DNA of 18,576 bases from Clostridiaceae bacterium (GCA_016293225.1 JAEDEQ010000037.1:1-18576); one strand, 5' to 3'. Shown: positions 6,111 to 13,515, numbered from the stretch's first letter. Numbers and translations: made by a program. Notes: generated by a model not told the origin, from the letters alone.

Positions 6111-7129
6111 CCCGCAGGATTGACATACTGCGCCGTGAAATAAAGCATCAGCGCAATTGCTATGAGCATGGTCGGCGTTGTGAGATAGGTCAGCACCTTT
6201 GAGGTTGCTGAAAGCGCGGTGCGCGTTTTGAAAGCCGGAAGAGCGTTTGCCCTTTTGACGAACGCAATAAAACACAAAAGTCCTGCAAAAATGAGCGCAT
6301 ATATCATCAGCGAGACGGTGTAATTGAGTAGCTTTTCCTCAACGCTGCCGCTCAGATACGACACAGCAAGAGAAATGCAGTTGTTGAGCGCATGGATAAT
6401 AACCGCAGTCCAGAGCGTGCCTGTTTTAATGCTGAGATAACCCAGCGCAAAGCCCACTATGAGGGCAAACGGTGCCTGAATCAGATTGCAGTGCATCAAA
6501 GCAAAAACCAGCGCCGCCATTGCCACCGCAAAACCGTCGCCGAATTTTCTGAGGTTCTGCATAATATAGCCGCGGAAGGCAACCTCCTCAACAAACGCCG
6601 CAACAACAACTATGCGGCAGAAAGAAACGGCAAAGCCGAGCACTCCGTCCGGCATTGCAAGATCGGGCGAGGAAAGCTCCACGCCGAACGCTGAAACAAA
6701 CGATATGAGCACGTTTGTAATAATATTTGCAACCATGCAGAAGCCGAGACCCGAAACGATTGCAAGCGGCATGAGTCCTTTGGCTTTCGGCTTTTCAAAC
6801 GGCAGACTGTTTTTGAGTCCGGATTTTTTTTCAATAAGCTTTCCGAAAACCGAAAACGGGAGCAGAACAGAAAGGAGAATGATGATTATATCCGCGCCGG
6901 ACTGGAAAAGCGGGTCGTTCAGATACTTTTCATAAAGACCCGTAAGCGCCATAAGCGAAACGGCAATATTTTGAACAAGCACAAGCGCGAGCACGGCGCA
7001 GGAGGCAAAAATGCTCTGGAGCCGCAGCTCCTTTTTTTCTCTTTTTTTGCGTGCAAGAATCATCGGATCGGGCGCGCCGTAATAGTTCGGAGCCTGAGGC
7101 GGTGCATAATAACCGTTCTGTTCGTCCAA
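6107..7129 (-). CDS. CPBP-family intramembrane metalloprotease, 340 aa
   Basis: CPBP (CAAX protease/Abi) proteins are multi-pass membrane glutamyl proteases; bacterial members have been linked to peptide processing, bacteriocin self-immunity and envelope functions. All three core motifs are visible: EEVAFRG at 181-187 (EExxxR), FALMH at 209-213 (FxxxH) and HALNN at 246-250 (HxxxN). About eight hydrophobic segments surround them. The cytosolic N terminus (residues 5-25) is rich in Tyr, Pro and Ala, then strongly basic (ARKKREKKELR). I chose the TTG at 7127-7129 because AGAAAGGTG lies a suitable distance before it; the in-frame GTG at 7138 is too close to that site and the ATG at 7165 has none. 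The stop overlaps the tadA start by four bases. The C-terminal ~75 residues add two further membrane segments beyond the catalytic core. Its substrate cannot be read from the context. Confidence 0.88.
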   Translation of the reverse strand: MDEQNGYYAPPQAPNYYGAPDPMILARKKREKKELRLQSIFASCAVLALVLVQNIAVSLMALTGLYEKYLNDPLFQSGADIIIILLSVLLPFSVFGKLIEKKSGLKNSLPFEKPKAKGLMPLAIVSGLGFCMVANIITNVLISFVSAFGVELSSPDLAMPDGVLGFAVSFCRIVVVAAFVEEVAFRGYIMQNLRKFGDGFAVAMAALVFALMHCNLIQAPFALIVGFALGYLSIKTGTLWTAVIIHALNNCISLAVSYLSGSVEEKLLNYTVSLMIYALIFAGLLCFIAFVKRANALPAFKTRTALSATSKVLTYLTTPTMLIAIALMLYFTAQYVNPAG

Positions 7130-7178
7130 AAAAATCACACCTTTCTGTTTTTGCAAAAAGCGCAAACTATAAAATTCA

Positions 7179-7973
7179 TCATCTGCTGTATATCATACCT
7201 ATAATGCGGTTGACCGTGCGCACGGGAAGCAGCTTTGACAGCACGGCAAAAAGCTTGTAATTTGCGCCGGTTGTTGAAAGCGGCTTGGGGTTCCTTTTCC
7301 GGGCAAGAGAATGAACGGCCCTTGCAATTTTTTCCGGGCTCATTCCGTTCTGCTCGTCCTTTTCCATCTGCGCAATGCTTTTACCGATTATCTCGCCGTA
7401 AACCTCGGCTCCGGCCGTTTCCTTTTCGCGCTCTTGCGTGAACGCTGTTTTAACATCGCCCGGCATAAAAGCGCAAACGCTGATATTAAACGGGCGCAGC
7501 TCGTTTGCAAGCGCAAGAGTCAGCGAATTTACCGCACTTTTTGAGGCGGAGTAAAACGCCTGAAACGGAATGGAAAGCGGCGCCGCCATTGAGCTTATAT
7601 TGATTATTCTTCCGCCGCCGTTTTTTCTCATATATCCGCAGACTGCCCGGCAGCACAAGAAGCAGCCGAAAAAGTTCACGTCAAGCTGCTTTTTCGCCTG
7701 AGCAAGCCCGGTGAACTCAACCGCTCCGGAAATTCCGAAGCCTGCGTTATTAATGAGGAGGTCAATCTGTCCCTCTTTTTCATATATCTCCTTGAACGCC
7801 GCGTTCACCTGCTGCTCGTTTGTAACATCGCAGGTGATGTGGAACACATCGTCAAACCTTTTGTGCCTGCTCAAAGAATAGACCGCGGAGCCGTCCGCGA
7901 GAAAAGCTTCGGCGCAGGCACGACCGATTCCGCTGCTTGCGCCTGTTATTACAACAACTTCCTTTTTGTCCAT
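7179..7973 (-). CDS. Classical short-chain dehydrogenase/reductase, 264 aa
   Basis: This is an NAD(P)-dependent oxidoreductase of the classical SDR family, which reduces or oxidises carbonyl/hydroxyl groups on sugars, lipids or other small molecules. The cofactor motif TGASSGIG is at residues 10-17, the NNAG structural motif at 75-78, the catalytic Asn at 100, Ser at 127/128, and YSASK gives Tyr141 and Lys145. After the NAD-binding core, the C terminus (from about 225) is basic and hydrophobic (KLFAVLSKLLPVRTVNRII), suggesting membrane association, as in SDRs acting on lipids. Arg at 36, just after the second strand (LSRHKRF), hints at NADP preference. It starts 22 bases after the stop of the sugar transferase gene, with a weak ribosome site (GTGAAAGA), so coupling is likely. 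The substrate is unknown; its neighbours suggest a lipid-linked or sugar intermediate. Confidence 0.93.
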   Translation of the reverse strand: MDKKEVVVITGASSGIGRACAEAFLADGSAVYSLSRHKRFDDVFHITCDVTNEQQVNAAFKEIYEKEGQIDLLINNAGFGISGAVEFTGLAQAKKQLDVNFFGCFLCCRAVCGYMRKNGGGRIINISSMAAPLSIPFQAFYSASKSAVNSLTLALANELRPFNISVCAFMPGDVKTAFTQEREKETAGAEVYGEIIGKSIAQMEKDEQNGMSPEKIARAVHSLARKRNPKPLSTTGANYKLFAVLSKLLPVRTVNRIIGMIYSR

Positions 7974-7995
7974 ATTCTTTCACTTCTGAAAAATT

Positions 7996-9375
7996 TCAAT
8001 CTTCGTTTTTGTGTTCGCGTTCAGCCGTGCGGCTGTCCGCGCTAATGCCCTCGGTGCTTGAGGGAATGAACATGATTTTAAGCGTCATGAGTATCAGACG
8101 GAGATCCTCAAGCAGCGACTGATTCGCAATATACATAAGATCCATCTGAAGCTTATCATACGGCGGAGTGTTATACTTTCCGTAAACCTGCGCGTAACCG
8201 GTAAGACCCGCCTTAACCTGAAGTCTGAGAGCAAACTCAGGCGTATGCTTTTCATATTCGGCGGCAATCTCCGGCCTTTCAGGGCGCGGCCCGACGATTG
8301 ACATTGAACCGGAAAGAATGTTGAAAATCTGCGGCAGCTCGTCAAGACGCAGCTTCCTGATGAATTTTCCAACCTTGGTTATTCTGTCATCGTCATCACC
8401 GGCAAGCCGTGCAACACCGTCCTTTTCGGCGTCAACGCGCATGCTGCGGAATTTAAGGATTTCAAAAACCTTGCCGTTTATTGTGAGCCTTTTCTGCTTG
8501 TAAAAAACGGGACCGTGGTCGTCAAGCCTTATCGCTACCGCAATGGCAAAGAAAACCGGCGAGAGCACAATGATACCGATAAGCGACAAAACAATATCGA
8601 AAAGCCGCTTTGTAAAAAGGTAAACCAGATTTCCGTCGCTTCGCTTGCAGCGGTAAACGGGTATATTCATAAGCTGAATGGTCTTTCCGCCGCGGATAAT
8701 GGTGTCGGAAATTTTCGGCTTGATATAGGCCACCTTGCCCTCGGCAATGCAGTATTTTACAACCTCGTTGCGGTAATCGGACGGAACGCCGCAAAGGAAA
8801 ACCGCGTCCGCGTTTTCAAGAATTTCAAAAAGCTCCTCAAGCGAGGTCTTTTCCGAATTGAGCGTGCGGACAACGCGGAAGCGCCTTTCAAGCTTTCTGA
8901 TGCCCTTGAGCGAGATATAGGAATCAACATTGTTGAAAACAACAACCGTCCTTTTTGTTGCGTGAATCTTATAATAAACAAAGTCCGCAAGGAAAACCCA
9001 CACGACCGAAAAGACCGAAAAGGTCAGGAACATCACAATGAACGGCAGGACGGAAACCAGCTTATAGCTCAGAAGCGAAAAGATGATGTAGCTTGTCGCC
9101 TGCAAAAACGCTATTGCGATTATCTGCGAAAAGATGAGGTCGGAACGGGTGGCCGTGCCAACCTGAAAGCCGCCGTAGAACTTGACAAAGGTCACATAAA
9201 TGAACATTATCAAAGCGGCCATGAAATAGTTACCGAGTCTGAAGAACGGCGTGGGTATTAACGGGTTGAAGAACCTCACCCAGCAGTGATACATCGCTCC
9301 GGTATATGCGGCCGTTATCAGTATTTTAAAAAGATAAAGCACAAGCTTTTCTTTAACATATTTTTTATTGTGCAT
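7996..9375 (-). CDS. Polyprenyl-phosphate hexose-1-phosphate transferase (WbaP/EpsE-like), 459 aa
   Basis: This enzyme family moves a sugar-1-phosphate from a UDP-sugar onto undecaprenyl phosphate at the cytosolic face of the membrane, the first step of exopolysaccharide, capsule or glycan assembly. Residues about 8-135 hold four transmembrane helices, residues 140-245 a Rossmann-like domain, and residues 255-440 the bacterial sugar transferase domain. That domain has the re-entrant helix at its start, KFRSM at 308-312, the catalytic Asp345-Glu346 pair (RLDELPQI), GPRPE at 362-366 and GLTGYAQV at 390-397. This three-part architecture is that of the large monotopic phosphoglycosyltransferases, and the length is normal. 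The ATG follows CGGAG at good spacing, 28 bases after the oxidoreductase gene. No glycosyltransferases, flippase or polymerase are encoded nearby, so it may start a glycan finished elsewhere or make a simple lipid-linked sugar. The sugar specificity cannot be read. Confidence 0.95.
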   Translation of the reverse strand: MHNKKYVKEKLVLYLFKILITAAYTGAMYHCWVRFFNPLIPTPFFRLGNYFMAALIMFIYVTFVKFYGGFQVGTATRSDLIFSQIIAIAFLQATSYIIFSLLSYKLVSVLPFIVMFLTFSVFSVVWVFLADFVYYKIHATKRTVVVFNNVDSYISLKGIRKLERRFRVVRTLNSEKTSLEELFEILENADAVFLCGVPSDYRNEVVKYCIAEGKVAYIKPKISDTIIRGGKTIQLMNIPVYRCKRSDGNLVYLFTKRLFDIVLSLIGIIVLSPVFFAIAVAIRLDDHGPVFYKQKRLTINGKVFEILKFRSMRVDAEKDGVARLAGDDDDRITKVGKFIRKLRLDELPQIFNILSGSMSIVGPRPERPEIAAEYEKHTPEFALRLQVKAGLTGYAQVYGKYNTPPYDKLQMDLMYIANQSLLEDLRLILMTLKIMFIPSSTEGISADSRTAEREHKNED

Positions 9376-9403
9376 TGTTTTCTCCGATTCCGTTGACCGT
9401 GAT

Positions 9404-10720
9404 TTATCTGACCATCAATGCCGAGGCGGCAAGAACATCCGCTTTCCACTTCAGAACGGCAGCCTCGTCATATTCCTGAGGAATTTCCCTGTAAACCTTT
9501 TTTGCCGCGTCGCCCTTGGAGAGCGCACCTGCGGTTCTGAAAAGGACGGGAAGATTGCCGATTCCCTTGAAAGCCTTTGACGCCATGTCCGAAAACGACA
9601 TATTTCCGCCCTGACCCTTACCGAATTTCATGTCGCTTTCGGTAATAATCTGCTTGTCAAAGAGGAAGTTTATTCCCTCGGTCTCCATGCAGATAATGAT
9701 ATTTTTAAGAATATCTATAGCCGCAAAGTTCAGACCGAAATGGAGAATATATCTTTTGTTATACTCCCAAAGGGTTTTTGCGGAAAATTCGCAGTTCTTA
9801 TCATTTGAAACAACGTCCGCAAGAATCATTCCGGCGCGCATTGACGCGCAAATTCCGGAACCTGTCATGGGAAGGGTCATATATGCGCTGTCACCGACGG
9901 CGGCATATCCGTCGCAGACCATTACGGAGAGCGGACGGCGCACCGGTATCTGTCCGATCTGACCGCCGCGCAGCACCTTGCGTCCTATCTGCGGGCTGAA
10001 TTCTCTCATTTTTTCAAGCTCGACTTCAAGCTCCCGCTTTGAAGGCGGCTGCATTTTTCCGATAAGAACGTCAACCTCATTGTCCCATGTAATGACCCAT
10101 GAAATGCCTCTTTCTCCGCCGGGCTTGAGGAAGACCTCATACGGTATTTCCGGCTCCGGCGCGGAAAGCTTGTCAAAATATGCCCTGTAAGCATAAAAGC
10201 ACTCGCCGTAGTCGTAGTCACGGTCAATATTGCAGCAAACGGGAAGATTCCGTCTGACCGGCGAATTGATGCCGGCTGCGTCAATAACAAGATCGCCGAA
10301 CACATCCCCGTCGGTCGTTCTGATTCCAACAACGCGCAGACCGTCCATGATAGGAGAGAGAATTTCTGCATTGAAAACAAAACGGACGCCCTTTTCTTCG
10401 GCATTTTCAAGCAGCATTTTATAAAGATACTTTCTTTCAATCATTACGTTGCCTTCGCCGGAGGGACTGACGGTTATCGAGGACCTGAGGTTCGGGTTAT
10501 AGAACTTCATGCTCTGACCGGGTCTGCATGCGCTTTCGTCCGGCTCCGGGAGCGAGCATTCGCGGAAAATCTTCTTTTCAACGGAATCCTCCCAGTCATA
10601 GCCGAGATCGTCTCTGATATTTCTTTCGTAAACGGTAACGTCATAGCCTTTTTCGGCAAGCAGGGCGCCTGCGATAAGACCGCCGTGTCCTGCTCCTGCA
10701 ATAATTATTTTTCTGCTCAT
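9404..10720 (-). CDS. FAD-dependent oxidoreductase, geranylgeranyl-reductase-like, 438 aa
   Basis: The N terminus is a Rossmann FAD-binding fold with GAGHGG (Gly9, 11 and 14) and Glu32 for the ribose. The second FAD motif DAAGINSPVRR lies at 147-157 and the GD motif at 276-277, in GYAAVGDSAYMTLPMTGSGI (271-290). The order and spacing match the p-hydroxybenzoate-hydroxylase fold, and the 'GD-x(n)-P-x-TG-x-GI' form is that of geranylgeranyl reductases and FixC-like proteins rather than of typical monooxygenases. Members of that group reduce double bonds of isoprenoid chains or feed electrons to quinones. The length is normal. It opens the five-gene operon, has AAAGGGGAAA before the ATG, and its neighbour works on a polyprenyl phosphate. 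That makes reduction of an isoprenoid lipid an attractive role, which is inference. A monooxygenase or dehydrogenase acting on another lipid remains possible. Confidence 0.82.
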   Translation of the reverse strand: MSRKIIIAGAGHGGLIAGALLAEKGYDVTVYERNIRDDLGYDWEDSVEKKIFRECSLPEPDESACRPGQSMKFYNPNLRSSITVSPSGEGNVMIERKYLYKMLLENAEEKGVRFVFNAEILSPIMDGLRVVGIRTTDGDVFGDLVIDAAGINSPVRRNLPVCCNIDRDYDYGECFYAYRAYFDKLSAPEPEIPYEVFLKPGGERGISWVITWDNEVDVLIGKMQPPSKRELEVELEKMREFSPQIGRKVLRGGQIGQIPVRRPLSVMVCDGYAAVGDSAYMTLPMTGSGICASMRAGMILADVVSNDKNCEFSAKTLWEYNKRYILHFGLNFAAIDILKNIIICMETEGINFLFDKQIITESDMKFGKGQGGNMSFSDMASKAFKGIGNLPVLFRTAGALSKGDAAKKVYREIPQEYDEAAVLKWKADVLAASALMVR

Positions 10721-10790
10721 TATATTTTTCCCCTTTCAGGCGAATTATGCTTTTACAAAGCAGACGTCAGATTGCCTGCTGATTTTGTAT

Positions 10791-10819
10791 ATTTTACCAC
10801 AAAGCGGCAAAAATGTAAA
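10791..10819 (-). promoter_or_regulatory. SigmaA-type promoter of the five-gene operon
   Basis: On the minus strand TTTACA (10814-10819) and TAAAAT (10791-10796) are 17 bases apart. The start codon of the first gene lies about 70 bases downstream with a strong ribosome site. No better promoter is seen before any of the next four genes, which fits a single transcript. Confidence 0.68.
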
Positions 10820-10954
10820 GACTCGCACATCAAGGGGAAAAACGGCTCATATAGAATGACGAACACAGGTCAAAAGTCAGCTCAAGGCAAAAAGCAGCAA
10901 ACAAAAAGGAGCTTATTGCAGCAAAAGGGCGTAAAACTACTTTCTGTGACCCTT

Positions 10955-11059
10955 CTAATCGGTAAGTCCGAGGATATAATCCACCGCACTGTGTATCAAA
11001 GTGCCTTTTTCAGCAAACTTTGACACAAGGCCGGCGTATAATAATGCTGTGTAATCCAT
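10955..11059 (-). CDS. Possible 34-codon small protein or gene remnant
   Basis: Starting from the ATG at 11057-11059, the minus strand reads MDYTALLYAGLVSKFAEKG and then TLIHSAVDYILGLTD before a TAG. The sequence is strikingly protein-like, with an amphipathic helical pattern, and lies upstream of the five-gene operon on the same strand. However, no Shine-Dalgarno site precedes the ATG and the frame stays open further upstream, so this could be the end of a decayed gene or chance. A recognised homologue would be needed to keep it. Confidence 0.22.
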   Translation of the reverse strand: MDYTALLYAGLVSKFAEKGTLIHSAVDYILGLTD

Positions 11060-11089
11060 TTTTATAAAGATCGGAAAGGCAGAGGTATT

Positions 11090-11308
11090 ATGGATAAATC
11101 GGAGTTGTTTGTTTTTAAGAGCGAGCGCTGCATAATGTGCGGAAACGAGATTCCGGAGGGAAGACAGGTCTGCCCAAAATGTGAGGAAGCTGTTTTTGAA
11201 GGTGACGCTGCCGCGGCAAACGACTGCGGCGGCAAACAGAAAAGCAAAAAGACAAAACGCAGCCTTTTTCGTCTTTTCAAAACAGATAATTCACATTCAA
11301 AGCAATAA
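11090..11308 (+). CDS. Small zinc-ribbon protein, 72 aa
   Basis: Four cysteines, Cys14, 17, 28 and 31 (CIMC, then CPKC), frame GNEIPEGRQV to make a compact zinc ribbon, a form common in short clostridial and phage proteins. After an acidic and alanine-rich linker the C terminus is strongly basic (KQKSKKTKRSLFRLFKT), which could contact nucleic acid or the membrane. The ATG has AGAGG five bases upstream. The gene is divergent from the five-gene operon and convergent with the hydrolase gene, so it is its own unit. A TTGACA at 11020-11025 and a TATAAT at 11037-11042 lie upstream but only 11 bases apart, so I do not call them a promoter. The function is unknown; a regulatory or adaptor role is a guess. 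Confidence 0.72.
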   Translation: MDKSELFVFKSERCIMCGNEIPEGRQVCPKCEEAVFEGDAAAANDCGGKQKSKKTKRSLFRLFKTDNSHSKQ

Positions 11309-11331
11309 AAATTCACACATATATTATACCG

Positions 11332-11397
11332 GGGGTTGTTCTGAAAACACGGAATAAGCATGAAAAAAGGGAGCTGTTCAGTTTTCAGAACAGCCCC
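11332..11397 (+). repeat. Long inverted repeat with two mutually exclusive hairpins
   Basis: GGGGTTGTTCTGAAAAC (11332-11348) pairs over 17 positions with 11381-11397, with one G-U wobble. The same right arm can instead pair with GGGAGCTGTTC at 11369-11379. In the plus transcript of the zinc-ribbon gene the two foldings exclude each other. No T-run follows on that strand, so it probably ends transcription poorly or protects the 3' end. Confidence 0.6.
11363..11397 (-). terminator. Intrinsic terminator of the LCAT-like hydrolase gene
   Basis: On the minus strand GGGGCTGTTC and GAACAGCTCCC form a stem with one bulged base and an 8-base loop, followed by TTTTTT. It begins 16 bases after the stop of the hydrolase gene. 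Confidence 0.82.
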
Positions 11398-11413
11398 AAA
11401 ACAGTGTTAACTT

Positions 11414-13078
11414 TTACTCTCCCGAATTAATTTTATTTCTGAGGATTCTCACAAGCTCCCTGAACCAGTTGAAGAACGAGGTCAGAAATGCAAGCAGCTT
11501 TCCGGGAAGGGTTGTTGGATGATCAAGCTTTTCGTCAACCTCCCAGTTTTCGGTGTTGCAGTTTTCCTCCGTCATGGCGGTCATTGCCCACCAATCTGTC
11601 GGATGCTTAACCATGAACTGGCTCTCGTCAAAATCGTCAATCGTAAGCTGTCTGTCGCTTGTTACAACCGTCATGAGGAGCATATCCTCAGCATAAGTCC
11701 ATTCGGAATGTCTGACGCCCTTAATGAACCAGGTGTTATCCGGAAGAAGACAGGTTGAAGCGTCAATGTTCTTGTCCGGTGAGATATACTTTCCGAGACC
11801 CTTTACCTGCTGTGCAGCAATATATTCATCGGAGAGAGGCTCGTATATTGTTCCGGTTGTTGCGCCGAAAGACGAGCTTGTTACCGAAACAAAGGTATCG
11901 GCAATATTGTTTGCGGATTGGCAGGTCGGAATCATCTGGGTTCCGTATTTTGAAATTACGCCGACCTTTACTCCGTTTTCGGGAAGTCCCTTTATAAGCT
12001 CCGGAATGTGCTTTTTAACCTTTTCATTATAGTTTGTAATCTTTTCAATCAGGCCTGCATATTTGACATATTTTTCACTGCCCTCTTTGCCGAAAACGTA
12101 TTTGACAGCAGTGTCAAAGTCGGAGGGCTTGACGCAGGCCCAATAGCAGGGATAGGAAATGCTTGAAAGGGCAAGAGCGCTTGTTACACCCTCAACAAGC
12201 TTTGCATAAAGTGTGGCTTTCTTATAGCCGACATAAGCGTCAATAATTCCGCTCTTCTGAGCAAGGTCAATGCAGGAAATGACAAACGGATCAATGTCGA
12301 ATGTTCCGAATGCGTTTCCGTCCCGGAGAATTCTTTCAATAGCAACAACATCAACCTTGAACTTTCCGCTGAGCGCTTCGCTGATAGGCTCGGCGCCCAT
12401 GCAGACCGAACCGTCAAAACCGACGCCGTAGATATCATCGCTGCCGAACTGCTCAAGATATGCGCAGACAACATTCGTTCCGAGACAGCGGCAGATTATT
12501 GAAACCTTTTCGCTGCCGGTAACCCTTTTGATGGCTTTGATGAACTCATTGAAGTCCTTTGCAATCTCCATCGGGTCAAGACGCCAGTCATACCAGAAGA
12601 AGTAGTCGCCGCGGTCATAGAAGCCCTTGTCGCCCTTGCGGTCATTGTTCATTGAATATTCAACCTGATCCCTGTGCCATTGGCTGATGTGGGTGCCGTT
12701 GGACGCTTCGCCGTTTTCATCAAGGAGAATATCGCCGAAGGCCTTTGAAACCTCTTCCTGAATTGCAGCATAGAACGGTTCCCAGTTATCCTTGAAAATG
12801 CCCTCCAAAAGATACTCCTTATACATGTGCATGGCCGAGCCGAGAAGTTTTTTCACCGCTTCGTCGGTGTCGCCGCTTGCACCGCCGTTGTTTCCGAAAA
12901 AGCCCGAAAGCTTTGAAAGCGGCTTTTCGTCCTTGTCATAAATTGTGTTTCCGTCGCCGGAAATAACAACAACGGGAATCTGGCTTTTTGTTTCAAACAT
13001 ATTGACTGCCGCAAAAGCCGGAACGGTCATTGCAAAAATCAAAATAAAAGAAAGCAAAACACAAAGAATCTTTTTCAT
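11414..13078 (-). CDS. Secreted LCAT-like alpha/beta hydrolase with Cys at the nucleophile position, 554 aa
   Basis: Residues 1-23 are a signal peptide ending in AFA. The mature protein resembles the lecithin:cholesterol acyltransferase/lysophospholipase branch of alpha/beta hydrolases: an IPVVVISGDG oxyanion strand at about 34-43, the family-typical YDWRLDP at 163-169, and the nucleophile-elbow region after SEKVSII. There the usual G-x-S-x-G reads Cys196-Arg-Cys198-Leu-Gly200, so Cys replaces Ser. Candidate partners are Asp435 or Asp439 (PDKNIDAST) and His457 (GVRHSEW), in the expected order. The C terminus (525-548) is an amphipathic or hydrophobic helix that may bind membranes. Cys nucleophiles occur in dienelactone hydrolases, so the protein could be an active esterase or acyltransferase or a catalytically dead binder. 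The ATG has GGAGGTG seven bases upstream. It is a single-gene unit facing away from rpoB. Confidence 0.82.
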   Translation of the reverse strand: MKKILCVLLSFILIFAMTVPAFAAVNMFETKSQIPVVVISGDGNTIYDKDEKPLSKLSGFFGNNGGASGDTDEAVKKLLGSAMHMYKEYLLEGIFKDNWEPFYAAIQEEVSKAFGDILLDENGEASNGTHISQWHRDQVEYSMNNDRKGDKGFYDRGDYFFWYDWRLDPMEIAKDFNEFIKAIKRVTGSEKVSIICRCLGTNVVCAYLEQFGSDDIYGVGFDGSVCMGAEPISEALSGKFKVDVVAIERILRDGNAFGTFDIDPFVISCIDLAQKSGIIDAYVGYKKATLYAKLVEGVTSALALSSISYPCYWACVKPSDFDTAVKYVFGKEGSEKYVKYAGLIEKITNYNEKVKKHIPELIKGLPENGVKVGVISKYGTQMIPTCQSANNIADTFVSVTSSSFGATTGTIYEPLSDEYIAAQQVKGLGKYISPDKNIDASTCLLPDNTWFIKGVRHSEWTYAEDMLLMTVVTSDRQLTIDDFDESQFMVKHPTDWWAMTAMTEENCNTENWEVDEKLDHPTTLPGKLLAFLTSFFNWFRELVRILRNKINSGE

Positions 13079-13142
13079 AATGAAGCACCTCCGGATTATT
13101 ACTGTTCACCTACACTTTACCATGTTATGCATGGCAATTTGT

Positions 13143-13334
13143 TAACAAATTATTAATAATTCATCTTTTGGTAATATGTCTTCAGCTGCATCGATTACCG
13201 CTCCAAGGCACGCTGATAAAAAGCAAACAGAAGCCCCGCGAAATAGAAAAACCGAACACAAAAACCATTGTCTGCTAAATAGCTACGAATACACATCAAC
13301 GCAACAAATTATCCACTGCCCCTCGTGTTTTTAT
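13143..13334. other. Intergenic stretch between hydrolase and rpoB promoters
   Basis: The stretch begins with an AT-rich run (near 13143-13165) that should carry the minus-strand promoter of the hydrolase gene, though no hexamer pair is convincing. The rest shows no supported coding frame. It ends in an isolated plus-strand terminator, so a short untranslated RNA could arise here, but no matching promoter is clear. Confidence 0.4.
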
Positions 13335-13356
13335 CGGCTTCAAGCCGTCTTTTTTA
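13335..13356 (+). terminator. Isolated intrinsic terminator upstream of rpoB
   Basis: CGGCT and AGCCG (13335-13347) form a 5-bp stem with a 3-base loop, followed by TCTTTTTTAA. No plus-strand gene ends just before it. It may end a small RNA or block read-through toward rpoB. Confidence 0.6.
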
Positions 13357-13361
13357 AAAAT

Positions 13362-13418
13362 CAGCCGCTTTTTCCGCTGTCGGAGACCAAGTGCTTCCGG
13401 TTGCGCAAAAGGCGGCTG
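13362..13418. ncRNA. Long hairpin of unknown role upstream of rpoB
   Basis: The first 16 bases (CAGCCGCTTTTTCCGC) pair with the last 16 (GCGCAAAAGGCGGCTG) with one mismatch and one wobble. An inner CGGA/TCCG stem closes most of the loop, giving a 57-base rod. On the minus strand ATTTTT follows, so it could act as a terminator in that direction. It does not match any structured RNA family that I can name. Confidence 0.35.
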
Positions 13419-13515
13419 TTGTGCTTATAAAATTATCTTACGGAAGTTTAACGGCAAAAATCGGGCAAATTAAGGCAAAATTTAAAAAAATCTCCCAAAA
13501 ATTAAAAGAAACCGC

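Noticed and set aside
6111..6275. N-terminal extension of TadA
   Set aside because: This part overlaps the C-terminal membrane segments of the CPBP gene in another frame, and its residues do not match the TadA family.
8515..9261. 248-codon plus-strand open frame
   Set aside because: It lies fully antisense to the polyprenyl-phosphate sugar transferase, whose motifs are intact. The translation is low-complexity and rich in Asn, Lys and Arg, with no ribosome site.
10685..11023. 112-codon plus-strand frame over the operon promoter region
   Set aside because: It starts inside the oxidoreductase gene on the opposite strand, crosses a good minus-strand promoter and has no ribosome site.
11020..11042. 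TTGACA and TATAAT before the zinc-ribbon gene
   Set aside because: The hexamers are only 11 bases apart, too close to be used together by the housekeeping polymerase.
13176..13430. 84-codon plus-strand frame upstream of rpoB
   Set aside because: The frame has no ribosome site, runs straight through the terminator and the long hairpin, and its composition is not protein-like.
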